A stretch of DNA of 64,000 bases from Methanosarcina sp. MTP4 (GCF_000970045.1 NZ_CP009505.1:3310808-3374807); one strand, 5' to 3'. Shown: positions 8,601 to 18,006, numbered from the stretch's first letter. Translations and numbers: made by a program. The notes: a model not told the origin generated them from the letters alone.

Positions 8601-8628
8601 CGTTTTGAGAACTCTCGAAGTGATCATT

Positions 8629-9171
8629 ATGAAGTTATCCGATATTGAGGAGAGGGACCTGAAAAAAGGGCAGCCTGAACAGATAGAGGAAAAAGCTACT
8701 ATTGACATCCTCGACGTTCTGGCAGAAGAAGGCATCAGCGTACAGGACCTTGCAGATACGGCTCTCGAAATGTACGTCCCGCACCCGGGGCTCGAGACCA
8801 GGGAAAAAGCCGAGGCGTTGTTTAAAAGGGAACTCAAATTCGCCCTTTCGGACCCGAACCTCTGCCTCCTGATCTACTCGGGGATTTTGCTGGAAAGAGA
8901 AGGCAGAGCAGGGACCCTTCCGAACCTTAGCAAAAAGTCCTATGAAAAAGACCTGTCTTTTATCATCGCAGACGAGGTGCTGGGCAACAGCATCGCGAAC
9001 TACATTAGCGGGTCCAAAGGGACTTTTGAATTCGTGAGGTTCGATAAGCAAAAACCGGGAATCCTTGCAAAGCTCGGGCCTTTCATGGATGACGTGATAG
9101 GAGGGGTGATAGGAGGGGTATCTTCCAACATGTATTCGCGAGGTATGGCAGACTGTAAGAGCAGTGACTGA
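8629..9171 (+). CDS. cobZ: Alpha-ribazole-5'-phosphate phosphatase (archaeal CobZ type)
   Basis: Removes phosphate from alpha-ribazole phosphate (or the cobalamin phosphate), the job of CobC in enteric bacteria. 180 residues from ATG 8629; an upstream in-frame TTG 8605 is less likely. The N-terminus is charged ([11 protein letters not shown]), followed by a helical domain of the phosphatidylglycerophosphatase A/CobZ family; [22 protein letters not shown] and a C-terminal Gly/Val-rich [19 protein letters not shown] are recognisable. The order cobD-cbiB-cobZ-cobS-cobY is typical of Methanosarcina. It follows the 45-bp promoter-like repeats, and cobS starts about 20 bases after its stop. Confidence 0.9.
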   Translation: MKLSDIEERDLKKGQPEQIEEKATIDILDVLAEEGISVQDLADTALEMYVPHPGLETREKAEALFKRELKFALSDPNLCLLIYSGILLEREGRAGTLPNLSKKSYEKDLSFIIADEVLGNSIANYISGSKGTFEFVRFDKQKPGILAKLGPFMDDVIGGVIGGVSSNMYSRGMADCKSSD

Positions 9172-9191
9172 AAAAACGGACGGTGAAGCAG

Positions 9192-10034
9192 ATGAATTCT
9201 TATCTACTTGCTTTTAAGTCGGGCTTTGGTTTCCTTTCCACGATTCCAGTGGGCATCAGCATGGAAGGAATCGACGCTCTTATGAAAAAGATCTATTTTT
9301 ACCCCGTTGTGGGAGCCGTGCTCGGATTGCTTATCGGGGCAGCCGCATATATCGGGCAGGCAGTTTTACCTAATACGATTATCGCCGCCCTGATTATGGC
9401 ATTAACATACTATCTTACAGGCTTCAACCACCTTGACGGGGTCACGGATATCGGGGACGGTTTCATGGCCCATGGCTCCCCTGAAAAGAAAATAAAGGCT
9501 TTGAAAGATACAAACCTCGGGACCGGAGGAGTATCTTCCTGTATTCTTTTGTTGTTAGTGTTCTACGCTTCAATAAGGGCTGTTCAGGTCGAAGGCATAG
9601 TTACTTTCGGACCCGGTCTGCCCTTGCTAATGTTTTTAGCTCTGTTTATAGCAGAGGTCAGCGCCAAACAGTCCATGCTCACCATTGCAGCATTCGGAAA
9701 GCCCATACCCCCTCAGGGAGACCAGGCATATCCAGGCCTTGGAAGCATGACCATAGACGGCGCAACTAAAAAGAATTTTATTATAGGCTTTGTCTTCGGA
9801 GCGGTTGTATGTTTCCTGGCCATGGGGTTCATCGGACTGCTTCCGTACCTTGCAGCCTGCGGCTCAGCTCTTGTGCTCCTGAACCGCAGCTATGCCCATT
9901 TCGGGGGCCTCAACGGTGACGGGATCGGCATGGCAAACGAAGTTGGCAGGGTAGTTGCCCTGATTACTATCGCAGTTATCCTGAAACTATCTATAAACGG
10001 AAACCTGGGAGGATTTGAATGGACGCTATTGTAA
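9192..10034 (+). CDS. cobS: Adenosylcobinamide-GDP ribazoletransferase
   Basis: Membrane enzyme that joins adenosylcobinamide-GDP and alpha-ribazole (phosphate) to complete the cobamide. 280 residues from ATG 9192, five bases after GGTGA; GTG 9183 is the alternative start and overlaps that site. Family features are [10 protein letters not shown] near the N-terminus, the acidic [17 protein letters not shown] at about 82-98 thought to bind Mg, and [13 protein letters not shown] near the end, separated by hydrophobic helices. It ends 16 bases inside cobY, so the guanylyltransferase making its substrate is coupled to it. Confidence 0.95.
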   Translation: MNSYLLAFKSGFGFLSTIPVGISMEGIDALMKKIYFYPVVGAVLGLLIGAAAYIGQAVLPNTIIAALIMALTYYLTGFNHLDGVTDIGDGFMAHGSPEKKIKALKDTNLGTGGVSSCILLLLVFYASIRAVQVEGIVTFGPGLPLLMFLALFIAEVSAKQSMLTIAAFGKPIPPQGDQAYPGLGSMTIDGATKKNFIIGFVFGAVVCFLAMGFIGLLPYLAACGSALVLLNRSYAHFGGLNGDGIGMANEVGRVVALITIAVILKLSINGNLGGFEWTLL

Positions 10035-10630
10035 TGGCAGGGGGACTGGGCCAGAGGCTCGGGATGGGGGAAAAACCCTGTATAGAACTACTTGGAAAAC
10101 CACTTATCTCTTACGTGATCGATACCCTCAGGGCCGCAAAGAATATAGACAAGATCTTCGTAGCAGTCTCGCCGGTCACTCCCAGGACCGAGATCATGCT
10201 TCAGGAACGCTACAAAAGTGAAGTCGGAGTAATCCGGACCTTTGGCGGAAATTATGTGGGAGACATGATCCACGCCGTGGAGACTTCCGGAACAAAGGGA
10301 CCGGTGATGATTATCATGTCAGACCTCCCCCTCCTTGACTCTGCTATGATCGACTCGGTCATAGAAAAGTATGAAGAAGAAGGGACTCCGGCCCTATCGG
10401 TTTATGTGCCTATCAATACCTGTAAGGAAGCAGGGATCCGACCGGACACCGTCTTTAACAAGGAAGGAAAACTAATCGTCCCGACGGGAGTAAACATTCT
10501 GGACAGTTCGAATATCAGACAAGAACAGGAAGACTTTAATCTGATATTGGATAATCCCAGACTAGCAATGAATGTGAATACGGTTAAGGACCTGCAGCGC
10601 TGCAAGGAACTGCTGCAATGTGCAAATTAA
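10019..10630 (+). CDS. cobY: Adenosylcobinamide-phosphate guanylyltransferase (archaeal CobY)
   Basis: Transfers GMP from GTP to adenosylcobinamide phosphate; a nucleotidyltransferase-fold replacement for bacterial CobU that lacks kinase activity. 203 residues. The N-terminal [15 protein letters not shown] is the glycine-rich nucleotide-binding motif of this fold, and [13 protein letters not shown] at about 99-111 carries the metal-binding Asp. It overlaps the cobS end by 16 bases, and its own end overlaps the region where sufC may start. It completes the nucleotide-loop set except for phosphoribosyltransferase CobT, which is not in the window. Confidence 0.95.
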   Translation: MDAIVMAGGLGQRLGMGEKPCIELLGKPLISYVIDTLRAAKNIDKIFVAVSPVTPRTEIMLQERYKSEVGVIRTFGGNYVGDMIHAVETSGTKGPVMIIMSDLPLLDSAMIDSVIEKYEEEGTPALSVYVPINTCKEAGIRPDTVFNKEGKLIVPTGVNILDSSNIRQEQEDFNLILDNPRLAMNVNTVKDLQRCKELLQCAN

Positions 10631-10653
10631 AAAAATTGCTAGAGGTGTCATAT

Positions 10654-11385
10654 ATTCTAACCTTAAAAAACCTGGAATTATGCCGTGATGGAAAAAAAAT
10701 CCTGCGTGGGGTCAACCTGGAAGTTGGAAACCAGGAGATCCACAGCATCATTGGTGCAAACGGTGCGGGAAAAAGTACGCTTGCCTATACCCTGATGGGA
10801 CTTCAGGGCTATGAACAAAATGAAGGCAGCGTTATTTTTGACGGGGAAAACATCGCGGAACTTTCAATCACGGACCGTGCAAAAAAAGGCATAACCCTTG
10901 CCTGGCAGGAACCAGCCCGCTTCGAAGGGCTCAAAGTCAGGGACTACCTTGCAATCGGAGCAAGAGACAACGGCGGCATCACGGAAGAAGAGATAAAAGA
11001 TGCCCTCTGCAAAGTCGACCTGAACCCCGAAAAGTATCTGGACAGGGAAGTAGGGGAAGCCCTCAGCGGAGGCGAAAGGAAGAGGATCGAACTTGCCTCC
11101 ATCATCACCATGAAGCCGAGACTTGCCATCCTCGACGAACCTGACTCGGGAATCGACGTGGTCTCCCTGAAGGAAATTGTAAACCTGATCAGGGCACTCA
11201 AGGAAAACGGCTCTTCGGTGCTTGTAATCACACACAGGGAAGAAATCGCCGCTGCCTCGGACAAAGCATCCCTCATGTGTGAAGGGGTGATCCTGAGAAG
11301 CGGAGACCCCCTGGAGATCAGTGAATTTTTCAAAAACAGGTGCATCCCCTGTGACAACAGGGTATATCCCCTGAAGGAGAATTGA
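10654..11385 (+). CDS. sufC: SufC-type Fe-S assembly ATPase (minimal SufCB/SmsCB system)
   Basis: ABC-type ATPase that partners SufB in Fe-S cluster assembly. Numbered from ATT 10654: Walker A GANGAGKS at 34-41, signature LSGGERKR at 137-144, Walker B ILDEPDSGID at 159-168, and a switch His in ITHREE. Start choice is uncertain: in-frame ATG 10618, TTG 10636 and GTG 10645 exist, but the only good ribosome binding site, AGAGGTG (10641-10647), lies six bases before ATT 10654, which gives the usual SufC N-terminus MLTLKNLEL. The stop overlaps the sufB start. Methanogens commonly have only this SufC plus one short SufB, without SufD, SufS or SufE. Confidence 0.9.
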   Translation: MLTLKNLELCRDGKKILRGVNLEVGNQEIHSIIGANGAGKSTLAYTLMGLQGYEQNEGSVIFDGENIAELSITDRAKKGITLAWQEPARFEGLKVRDYLAIGARDNGGITEEEIKDALCKVDLNPEKYLDREVGEALSGGERKRIELASIITMKPRLAILDEPDSGIDVVSLKEIVNLIRALKENGSSVLVITHREEIAAASDKASLMCEGVILRSGDPLEISEFFKNRCIPCDNRVYPLKEN

Positions 11386-12350
11386 TGATGACCCTTACAA
11401 AACTGGACATGCTTTCCAAAGATACGGAAGATATGACCGCAGCTTATACCGTAGCCGGGGGAGATGTGGAAGTCCTGCATAACCATGAAATTTCCAGCCT
11501 TGTTGTAAGCGGGAACAAGGTGCTCAGCGCAAACAAAACCGAAGGGATTGTGCTGGAAAAGCAGGAGACAGAACACGGTGTAGACATAAAAATGACCATC
11601 AGGAAAGGGTACAAAATCCCCCACCCTGTCCACCTCTGTTTCGGGCTGATCCCGGAAGACGGAATACAGGAAATCAAGATGGATTTCGTTGCAGAAGAGG
11701 ATTCCGAGGTCGAACTGATCGCCCACTGCACTTTCCCAAACGCAGTAAAGGTCGTCCACAAAATGGAAGCGGAAATGATCGTCGGAAAGAACGCTTCCGT
11801 AACCTACACCGAAATCCACTTCCACGGCCCTTACGGTGGGATACAGGTGCTCCCGAAAGCTCACATACAGATTGAGGAAGGAGGCAGATACTTAACGAAC
11901 TTTTCCCTGATCACCGGCAGGGTAGGCCTTCTCCAGTTCGACTACGACGTAGATGCCGAAAAGGACTCCCTCTGCGAAATGATCACGAAGGTCTACGGGA
12001 AAGAGGACGATGTAATAAAAGTCCTTGAAAGAATCTCCCTGAACGGGGAAAACGCCCGGAGCGTCATCAAGAGCAGGATCGCCATCACCGACAACGCGAT
12101 ATCCGAATTCAAGGGAATCACCGAAGGCCATGCCCCCAGAGCCCGCGGGCACGTGGACTGTATGGAAGTTATCCAGGGCAACGCGAAAGCCGAAGCCGTA
12201 CCCATCGTTCGTGTCGACAACCCCCTTGCTAAGGTCACTCACGAAGCCGCCATCGGCTGCGTGGACAAAAAGGAAGTCGAGACCCTCATGGCCCGTGGCC
12301 TCGAAGAAGATGATGCAATAGATATAATCGTGAAGGGAATGCTTGCCTGA
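11385..12350 (+). CDS. sufB: SufB/SufD-family Fe-S scaffold (short archaeal form)
   Basis: 321 residues from ATG 11385, five bases after GGAG and overlapping the sufC stop by one base (TGATG). The beta-helix core and the C-terminal helical part of the SufBD family are recognisable, with RSVIKSRIAITDNAISEFKG and the conserved HEAAIGCVDKKEVETLMARGL near the end. It is much shorter than bacterial SufB (about 490 residues) and lacks its N-terminal region, as in the minimal methanogen SufCB pair (SmsCB). Likely the scaffold in complex with the preceding ATPase. A link to cobamide genes is unusual but useful, since CobD appears to carry metallocentres. Confidence 0.9.
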   Translation: MMTLTKLDMLSKDTEDMTAAYTVAGGDVEVLHNHEISSLVVSGNKVLSANKTEGIVLEKQETEHGVDIKMTIRKGYKIPHPVHLCFGLIPEDGIQEIKMDFVAEEDSEVELIAHCTFPNAVKVVHKMEAEMIVGKNASVTYTEIHFHGPYGGIQVLPKAHIQIEEGGRYLTNFSLITGRVGLLQFDYDVDAEKDSLCEMITKVYGKEDDVIKVLERISLNGENARSVIKSRIAITDNAISEFKGITEGHAPRARGHVDCMEVIQGNAKAEAVPIVRVDNPLAKVTHEAAIGCVDKKEVETLMARGLEEDDAIDIIVKGMLA

Positions 12351-12424
12351 GGGCAGTATTCTCCTTATTCACCCCCTCAAGAATTCGAATACCATACCGC
12401 CGGCCGGAAAAGATTCGATTAAAA

Positions 12425-12820
12425 TTGAAGGGATTCAAAACAGGAGTTGAGAACATAAACAGCTATGTTATTATCCTTGGAAAAAAGTATTCCGAGAAAA
12501 ACCTCCGGCTAATCACAGGCAAAAAGGACGTTAGTTGCCACACGGAAAACATCCCTGAAGAAATGCTCCTTTTATGCGAAACTATCGAAGACCCCCTGAG
12601 GCTTCCTTACATGCTGGAAACCTTTTACACAATGCAGATTAAGAACGAAAAGGCCTTTCATTTTTCCCTGCTCCGGGTTCAGGTTGATTCGGACCTCAGG
12701 ATGCATGAGGACATCCAGAAATGCCAGCAAAGGAAATATGTTGCAGAAACCCTTGAGAAATTGCTCTACGGGGAACTGATGCTCGGAGGAGAAGTCCCGG
12801 AAATCGATGATGCTTATTAA
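12425..12820 (+). CDS. Small protein of unknown function downstream of sufB
   Basis: About 131 residues from TTG 12425. No family is evident to me. It is soluble-looking and mixed in charge, with three Cys in the first half and one near residue 97 and a C-terminal helical stretch (KYVAETLEKLLYGELML). The start is unclear: AGGAG sits inside the frame around codons 7-9, so translation could begin a little later at a weak codon. The codon usage looks coding and there is no shorter competing frame. It lies 74 bases after sufB on the same strand and ends at the T-tract array, so it is probably the last gene of the cob-suf transcript. Homologues of sufCB neighbours would be the place to look for a role. 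Confidence 0.65.
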   Translation: MKGFKTGVENINSYVIILGKKYSEKNLRLITGKKDVSCHTENIPEEMLLLCETIEDPLRLPYMLETFYTMQIKNEKAFHFSLLRVQVDSDLRMHEDIQKCQQRKYVAETLEKLLYGELMLGGEVPEIDDAY

Positions 12821-12826
12821 ACTACC

Positions 12827-13137
12827 TTTTTTAACTACCTTTTTTACTACTTTTTTACTACTTTTTTACTACTTTTTTACTACTTTTTTACTACTTTTTT
12901 ACTACTTTTTTACTACTTTTTTACTACTTTTTTACTACTTATTAACTAACCTTTTTAACTACCTTTTTTACTACTTTTTAACTACCTTTTTAACTACCTT
13001 TTTAACTACCTTTTTAACTACCTTTTTAACTACCTTTTTAACTACTTTTTAACTATACTTTTTAACTACTTTTTAACTATACTTTTTTACTACTTTTTAA
13101 CTACCTTTTTTACTACCTTTTTAACTACCTTTTTAAA
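12827..13137 (+). terminator. Array of about 26 T-tracts (terminator-like tandem repeat)
   Basis: The plus strand repeats ctacttttttacta and ctacctttttaa every 11-12 bases, giving about 26 runs of five to seven T. Archaeal RNA polymerase terminates at oligo-T runs on the non-template strand, so this would be a very strong terminator for the upstream cob-suf genes. The first part has an 11-base unit with T6, the second a 12-base unit with T5. A Phe/Thr/Leu-rich frame across it is an artefact. Confidence 0.75.
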
Positions 13138-14078
13138 AATGCCCCACTTAAATTCAAGAATTTCCATAATCCGGAATTCAGTTCAACTATCCATTAAGGC
13201 ACGTTTTCATCCCCTTTTACAGGCCCATATTACAAAAATCTCTCTTGTTTCGACCCCTTTTCAAAAGCTCCTCTTTCTTCTGCCCATATTTCAAAACCCC
13301 CAATTATCGGCCTGGAGACCGGAAACCCCCCTTATTATCAGCTTAGCTTTGGGAAAAATTGTCCTGTTTTCAGGCATATATCCAGGCAAATTCTTTTTTT
13401 TCAGCCTATATCCAGAAAAACTTCCCATTTGCTGTCCGAAATCCGGAAAATTTCCGGCAATTCATTTTACATTTGCCGCCTATATTTGCATATTTTTACA
13501 TTCACTTTCAATTCAACCCATATTTCAGGGATCTTATTTTCAGGAGCTGCTTAATCCATAAAAGAAGCAGTTAGATCTCGTTTTTACAGATTAAATAAAA
13601 TCATATTGTTAAAAAATAAATTTAGGAAGAATATAAATAAATACATTGATCCTAAAGATATTAAGCAGGGAGAATAAAAGCCCGGAAAAACGGAACTTTC
13701 CGGCACAATCTTTTGACAGAAGGCCATCAAGGGACATAAGGAAAACGAATCGGAAGAACCACAATATATTAAGAAAACAGGCAGAAAACCCCGGTTCGTA
13801 AAAAGAATTCGCCGGCAATCAGATATCACAGATGGAGAGGGGGATGATACCGGACCAGAAATTAGCCAGCGCACATCTTAGTGGAGACTATAGAGACGGA
13901 CTGGAAAGCCGGGTCCTGGCAAAAACACTGAACAACAGGAAGGCAGGAAGATCCTCACGACTTAAGAGGGCAATCATACTAGCTAGTCCCAATGAGCCAG
14001 TAAGACATCTAAGTGAGGCATACTGAACCATTGAGGCATTCCCGCCCGAATGATATCAGCCTGAAAGGGGGGTTTAAA
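13138..14078 (+). promoter_or_regulatory. Long upstream region and probable leader of the mtbC operon
   Basis: No supported gene. A TATA-like run (gaatataaataaat, about 13628-13641) would start transcription near 13660, giving a leader of about 400 bases before mtbC. Long untranslated leaders are known for Methanosarcina methyltransferase operons. Open frames at 13139-13561 (plus), 13584-13874 (minus) and 13832-14026 (plus) do not resemble proteins I know and lack convincing ribosome binding sites. The segment 13138-13560 is pyrimidine-rich and featureless. Confidence 0.5.
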
Positions 14079-14729
14079 ATGGCAAGCAAAGAAGAACTAA
14101 TTCAAGAACTTTCAGATGCAATCATATCCTGCAAGAAAGACAGGGTACTTGAGGCCGTAGAGAAGGCAAAAGGGGTGATGGAACCGTCCGAGATTATCGA
14201 AAAAGGGCTTGCAGCCGGAATGAACGAGGTAGGTACCCTTTTTGAGAGGGGAAAACTCTTTCTGCCACACGTTATGATGGCCGCAGACGCCATGACGGCA
14301 GGGGTCCAGGTCCTTGAGGCCGACATGCCTGCAGGGGAACAGAAAAAGAAAATGGGCGTCATCGTGAACGGGACTGTGGAAGGAGATGTGCACGACATAG
14401 GGAAGTCGATTGTTTCAACGATGCTCCAATCCGCAGGCTTCGAAGTGCACGACATCGGCCGGGATGTCCCAATCCGGGATTTCGTGAACAAAGCAAAAGA
14501 AGTGAATGCTGACATGATAGGGCTCTCTGCCCTTATGACCACCACCCTGCCGGGGCAGAAAGAAGTGATCGAGCTCCTCAAGGAAGAAGGAATGAGAGAC
14601 AGGGTAAAAGTCATGGTAGGGGGAGCCCCTGCAACCCAGGCCTGGGCTGACAAGATAAGCGCAGACTGTTATGCCGAAAACGCAAGCGAAGCCGTTGCAA
14701 AAGCAAAGGAGCTCATAGTAGGGAAGTAA
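14079..14729 (+). CDS. mtbC: Dimethylamine corrinoid protein
   Basis: Carries the cobamide that accepts a methyl group from dimethylamine through MtbB and passes it to the coenzyme M methylase. 216 residues: N-terminal four-helix B12-binding cap with FLPHVMMAADAM (about 61-72), then a Rossmann-like domain with DVHDIG at 103-108, whose His105 is the lower axial cobalt ligand, and the GLSALMTTT loop. The start is ATG 14079 after GGGGGG. mtbB follows after 33 bases. MttC in the same operon is a close paralogue. MtbC and MtmC forms are similar; I call MtbC from its position beside mtbB. Confidence 0.95.
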   Translation: MASKEELIQELSDAIISCKKDRVLEAVEKAKGVMEPSEIIEKGLAAGMNEVGTLFERGKLFLPHVMMAADAMTAGVQVLEADMPAGEQKKKMGVIVNGTVEGDVHDIGKSIVSTMLQSAGFEVHDIGRDVPIRDFVNKAKEVNADMIGLSALMTTTLPGQKEVIELLKEEGMRDRVKVMVGGAPATQAWADKISADCYAENASEAVAKAKELIVGK

Positions 14730-14762
14730 TGAACCTTATTTTCAAAAAGGAGGTGAAAGAAA

Positions 14763-16166
14763 ATGGCAACGGAATATGCGTTGAGAATGGGAGACGGAAA
14801 GAGGATCTTCCTGAGCAAAGAAAAGATTCTGGAGGAGCTTGAAGCGGGGTCTGCTGATGCTGCAGACCTGGGAGAAATCCCTGCTCTCAGCGGGAATGAA
14901 ATCGACAAGGTCGCAGAAATCCTGATGATGCCGGGTAAAACCGTAAGTGTGGAACAGGGCATGGAAGTGCCTGTTACCCACGACATCGGGACCCTCAGGA
15001 TTGACGGGGACCAGGGGAACAGCGGCGTAGGTATTCCCTCCAGCCGCCTGGTCGGCTGCATGATGCACGAGAGGGCTTTTGGTGCCGACACCATGGAACT
15101 GGGTCACATTGACTACAGTTACAAGCCTGTTAAGCCTGTCATCTCAAACGAGTGCCAGGCAATGGAAGTCTGCCAGCAAAACATGATCGTTCCACTCTTC
15201 TACGGGGCAATGCCGAACATGGGCCTGTACTACACTCCAGACGGTCCCTTCGAAAATCCCGGAGACCTCATGAAAGCTTTCAAAATTCAGGAAGCCTGGG
15301 ATTCCATGGAACATGCCGCAGAACACCTCACCAGGGACACCATCTGGATCATGCAGAGGCTCATGGCAAGCGGGTCCGACGGTGTGAACTTCGATACCAT
15401 CGGGGCAGCAGGAGACGGAGACTTCTTCGGATCCCTCCACGCAATCGAAGCTCTTCGGAAGGAATTCCCGAACATCTACATCGAAGCCGGCATGGCAGGT
15501 GAATGCGTTCTCGGGATGCATGGGGAACTCAAGTACGACGGCACAACCCTTGCAGGTCTCTGGCCGCACCAGCAGGCACCCCTTGCCGCAAAGGCGGGAG
15601 CAAGCGTCTTCGGGCCTGTATGCAACACCAATACCAGCAAGACCTCTCCCTGGAACCTGGGCCGTGCGGTCACCTTCATGAAGGCAGCCGTGGAAGCATC
15701 CACAATCCCCTGTCATGTGGACATGGGTATGGGTGTAGGTGGAATCCCGATGCTTGAGACCCCGCCCATCGATGCGGTGACCAGGGCGAGCAAGGCAATG
15801 GTCGAGATTGCCGGCGTAGACGGCATATAGATCGGAGTCGGCGACCCGATGGGTATGCCGATTTCCCACATCATGGCTTCCGGGATGACCGGGATCAGAG
15901 CAGCAGGAGACCTTGTAGCAAGGATGGAGTTTTCAAAGAAAATGAGAATCGGTGAAGCCAAGGAATACGTCGCAAAGAAGCTCGGCGTTAGCACCCTGGA
16001 CCTCTCGGACGAGCACGTCATGCGCGAACTCCGTGAAGAACTCGACATCGGTGTAATCACCTCCGTGGCAGGCGCAGCAAAGGGCATTGCCGCAAAGATG
16101 AACATCGAGAAGCTGCTCGATACAAAGATAAACTCCTGTGACCTCTTCAGGAAACAGATCGCATAA
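14763..16166 (+). CDS. mtbB: Dimethylamine methyltransferase with in-frame amber (pyrrolysine)
   Basis: Transfers a methyl group from dimethylamine to MtbC. The frame runs from ATG 14763, with a perfect GGAGGTGA upstream, to TAA 16166 through a single TAG at 15828-15830, decoded as pyrrolysine at residue 356. Total 467 residues, the usual MtbB length; both halves are in the same frame and remain MtbB-like across the TAG, so this is not a pseudogene. The sequence around the amber (VEIAGVDGI before, [13 protein letters not shown] after) lies in the TIM-barrel active site. Reading it as two genes would be wrong. No UAG-stop alternative is useful, since the truncated 355-residue product would lack the catalytic residue. 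Confidence 0.97.
15828..15830 (+). other. Pyrrolysine codon UAG in mtbB
   Basis: In-frame TAG in the mtbB frame, at residue 356. Pyrrolysine is inserted by PylS and tRNA-Pyl, which are not encoded in this window. Confidence 0.95.
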
Positions 16167-16516
16167 ATCGAAAACCAGAAAATTGTTTCCGGAAATAAAT
16201 TCAAGAAAAAAATATAAGGAAAACATATATACACGAATAGATAAAATAAAAATAGATTAAATATTATAATATTTCCCGATGAAATTCGGGAGAAAGGGGC
16301 AAATCCGTAAAGGGAAGTGGGATTCCGTTGAAAAGCTCCACAGGTTCTCCTGTACAATCACGTAAGTGGGGACCGGAGGAACTTTTTGAAAAATATAATT
16401 GATGCCGGTAGCCTAGGCTATACAATCCAGAGACTATACAATCCAGAGACTTGCCCTGCCGCAGATAAGAACCAAATGGAAATAAGAAGAAAATCCGATG
16501 AAAAAGGAGAGAGAAA
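16167..16516 (+). promoter_or_regulatory. mtbB-mttB intergenic leader with hairpin and 16-bp direct repeat
   Basis: 350 bases without a gene. An AT-rich stretch with TATA-like runs (attaaatattataata, about 16256-16271) is followed by a hairpin tcccga/tcggga at 16274-16291 and two adjacent copies of tatacaatccagagac (16419-16434, 16435-16450). mttB follows after the site GGAGAG. This suggests an internal promoter or an RNA-level control point that could set the ratio of dimethylamine to trimethylamine enzymes. Confidence 0.5.
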
Positions 16517-18004
16517 ATGGCACAATGTAACGCATTTGCAGGATTCGATTATCTTGAGGGCGTGGAACTGAACCTCTTTACCGCAGACGAGCTCAAGGCG
16601 ATCCACTACGCCACAATGGAAGTCTTAATGAACCCGGGTATCCAGGTCTCGGACCCGGAAGCAAGGCAGCTATTCAAGGAAAACGGCTGTGAGGTCAATG
16701 AGAAGACCCAGGTCGTTAAAATTCCGGAATACCTGGTAAGAAGAGCTCTTCAGCTCGCACCGTCCAGGTTCGTGCTCTGGGGGCGCAACAAGAAGTACAA
16801 CACTGTCCAGGAAGCCGGAGGAAAGGTACACTGGACCTGCTTCGGCACAGGGGTCAAGATGTGCCGGTTCCAGGACGGCAAGTACGTAACCGTGGACTCC
16901 GTGGAGCAGGACATTGCGGATATCGCAAAACTCTGTGACTGGGCCGAAAACATCGACTACTACTCCCTGCCAGTCTCGGCGAGGGACTGGGCAGGCAAAG
17001 GAGCCCAGGACGTCCACGAGACATTCACTCCGTTAACCAACACTCAGAAACACTTCCACCACATCGATCCCGTGGGCGAGAACGTGGAGTACTACTGGGA
17101 CATCGCAAAAGCATTCTACGGAGGGGACGAAGAAGAAACCCGCCGAAAACCGATCTTCTCCATGCTGCTCTGCCCGACTAGCCCACTGGAACTCAGCGTC
17201 AACGCCTGCCAGGTCATCATCAAGGGTGCCCGCCTGGGAATCCCGGTAAACGTCCTGAGTATGGCAATGTCCGGAGGGTCATCTCCCGTCTATCTTGCAG
17301 GGACGCTTGTGACCCACAATGCCGAAGTCCTTTCCGGAATCGTGCTTGCCCAGCTCACAGTGCCCGGATCAGCAGTCTGGTACGGAAGTTCCACCACGAC
17401 CTTCGATCTGAAGAAGGGTACTGCTCCTGTCGGATCTCCTGAACTTGGCCTGATCAGTGGAGCTGTCGCAAAACTCGCACAGTTCTACGGTCTTCCTGCA
17501 TTCGTGGCAGGCACTTAGTCTGACGCCAAAGTTCCGGACGACCAGGCAGGGCACGAAAAGACCATGACCTGTCTCCTTCCAGCCCTCTCTGGTGCAAACA
17601 CCCTCTACGGTGCAGGGATGCTTGAGCTTGGTATGACCTTCTCCATGGAACAGCTGGTAATCGACAACGACATCATCAAGATGACCAAAAAGGCAATGAA
17701 GGGAATCCCTGTCAACACCGAGACCCTTGCAGTTGAGTCCATCCAGAAAGTAGGCATAGGAAACAATTTCCTGGCTCTCAAACAAACAAGAATGCTTGTG
17801 GACTACCCTTCCGATCCTATGATCATTGACAGGCAAATGTTTGGAGACTGGGAGCACGCAGGCTCCAAGGACCTGGCAGCCGTGGCAAACGAGAAGGTCC
17901 TGGATGTCATGAAACACCATGAGGTCCCGCCAATCGACGCCGACATCCTCAAGGACATGCAGGCAGTCGTGGACAGAGCTGACAAGGCCTTCAGGGAGGG
18001 ATAA
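16517..18004 (+). CDS. mttB: Trimethylamine methyltransferase with in-frame amber (pyrrolysine)
   Basis: Transfers a methyl group from trimethylamine to MttC. The frame runs from ATG 16517 to TAA 18004 through one TAG at 17516-17518 (pyrrolysine 334), total 495 residues, the normal MttB length. The codons on both sides (LPAFVAGT, then [14 protein letters not shown]) continue one TIM-barrel protein. It belongs to the COG5598 MttB superfamily, most non-methanogen members of which lack the amber codon. mttC starts two bases after the stop. The 350-base gap upstream may hold its own promoter. Confidence 0.97.
17516..17518 (+). other. Pyrrolysine codon UAG in mttB
   Basis: In-frame TAG at residue 334 of mttB, inside the codon run GGC ACT TAG TCT GAC. 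Confidence 0.95.
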
Positions 18005-18006
18005 AA

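Larger units (their letters stand above)
8100..8628. other. Repeat-rich intergenic region cbiB-cobZ
   Basis: 529 bases without a supported gene. It contains a 30-bp repeat (8141-8219), then a single-copy stretch, then four 45-bp repeats (8439-8600) that run up to cobZ. A short minus-strand frame over the 30-bp repeat is a repeat artefact. The gap and the promoter-like repeats suggest that cobZ-cobS-cobY-suf has its own transcription start. Confidence 0.7.

Noticed and set aside
12807-13052. Open frame rich in Phe, Thr and Leu
   Set aside because: It is a translation of the T-tract tandem repeat and has no ribosome binding site.
13139-13561. 140-residue open frame before the mtbC operon
   Set aside because: Pyrimidine-rich sequence, no site, no recognisable domain; it lies between the T-tract terminators and the mtbC promoter.
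14763-15830. mtbB as a 355-residue gene with a separate downstream gene (pseudogene)
   Set aside because: The frame continues after TAG with full MtbB sequence, as in every Methanosarcina MtbB.
16517-17518. mttB as a truncated gene or nonsense mutant
   Set aside because: TAG is at the conserved pyrrolysine position and the downstream codons are in frame.
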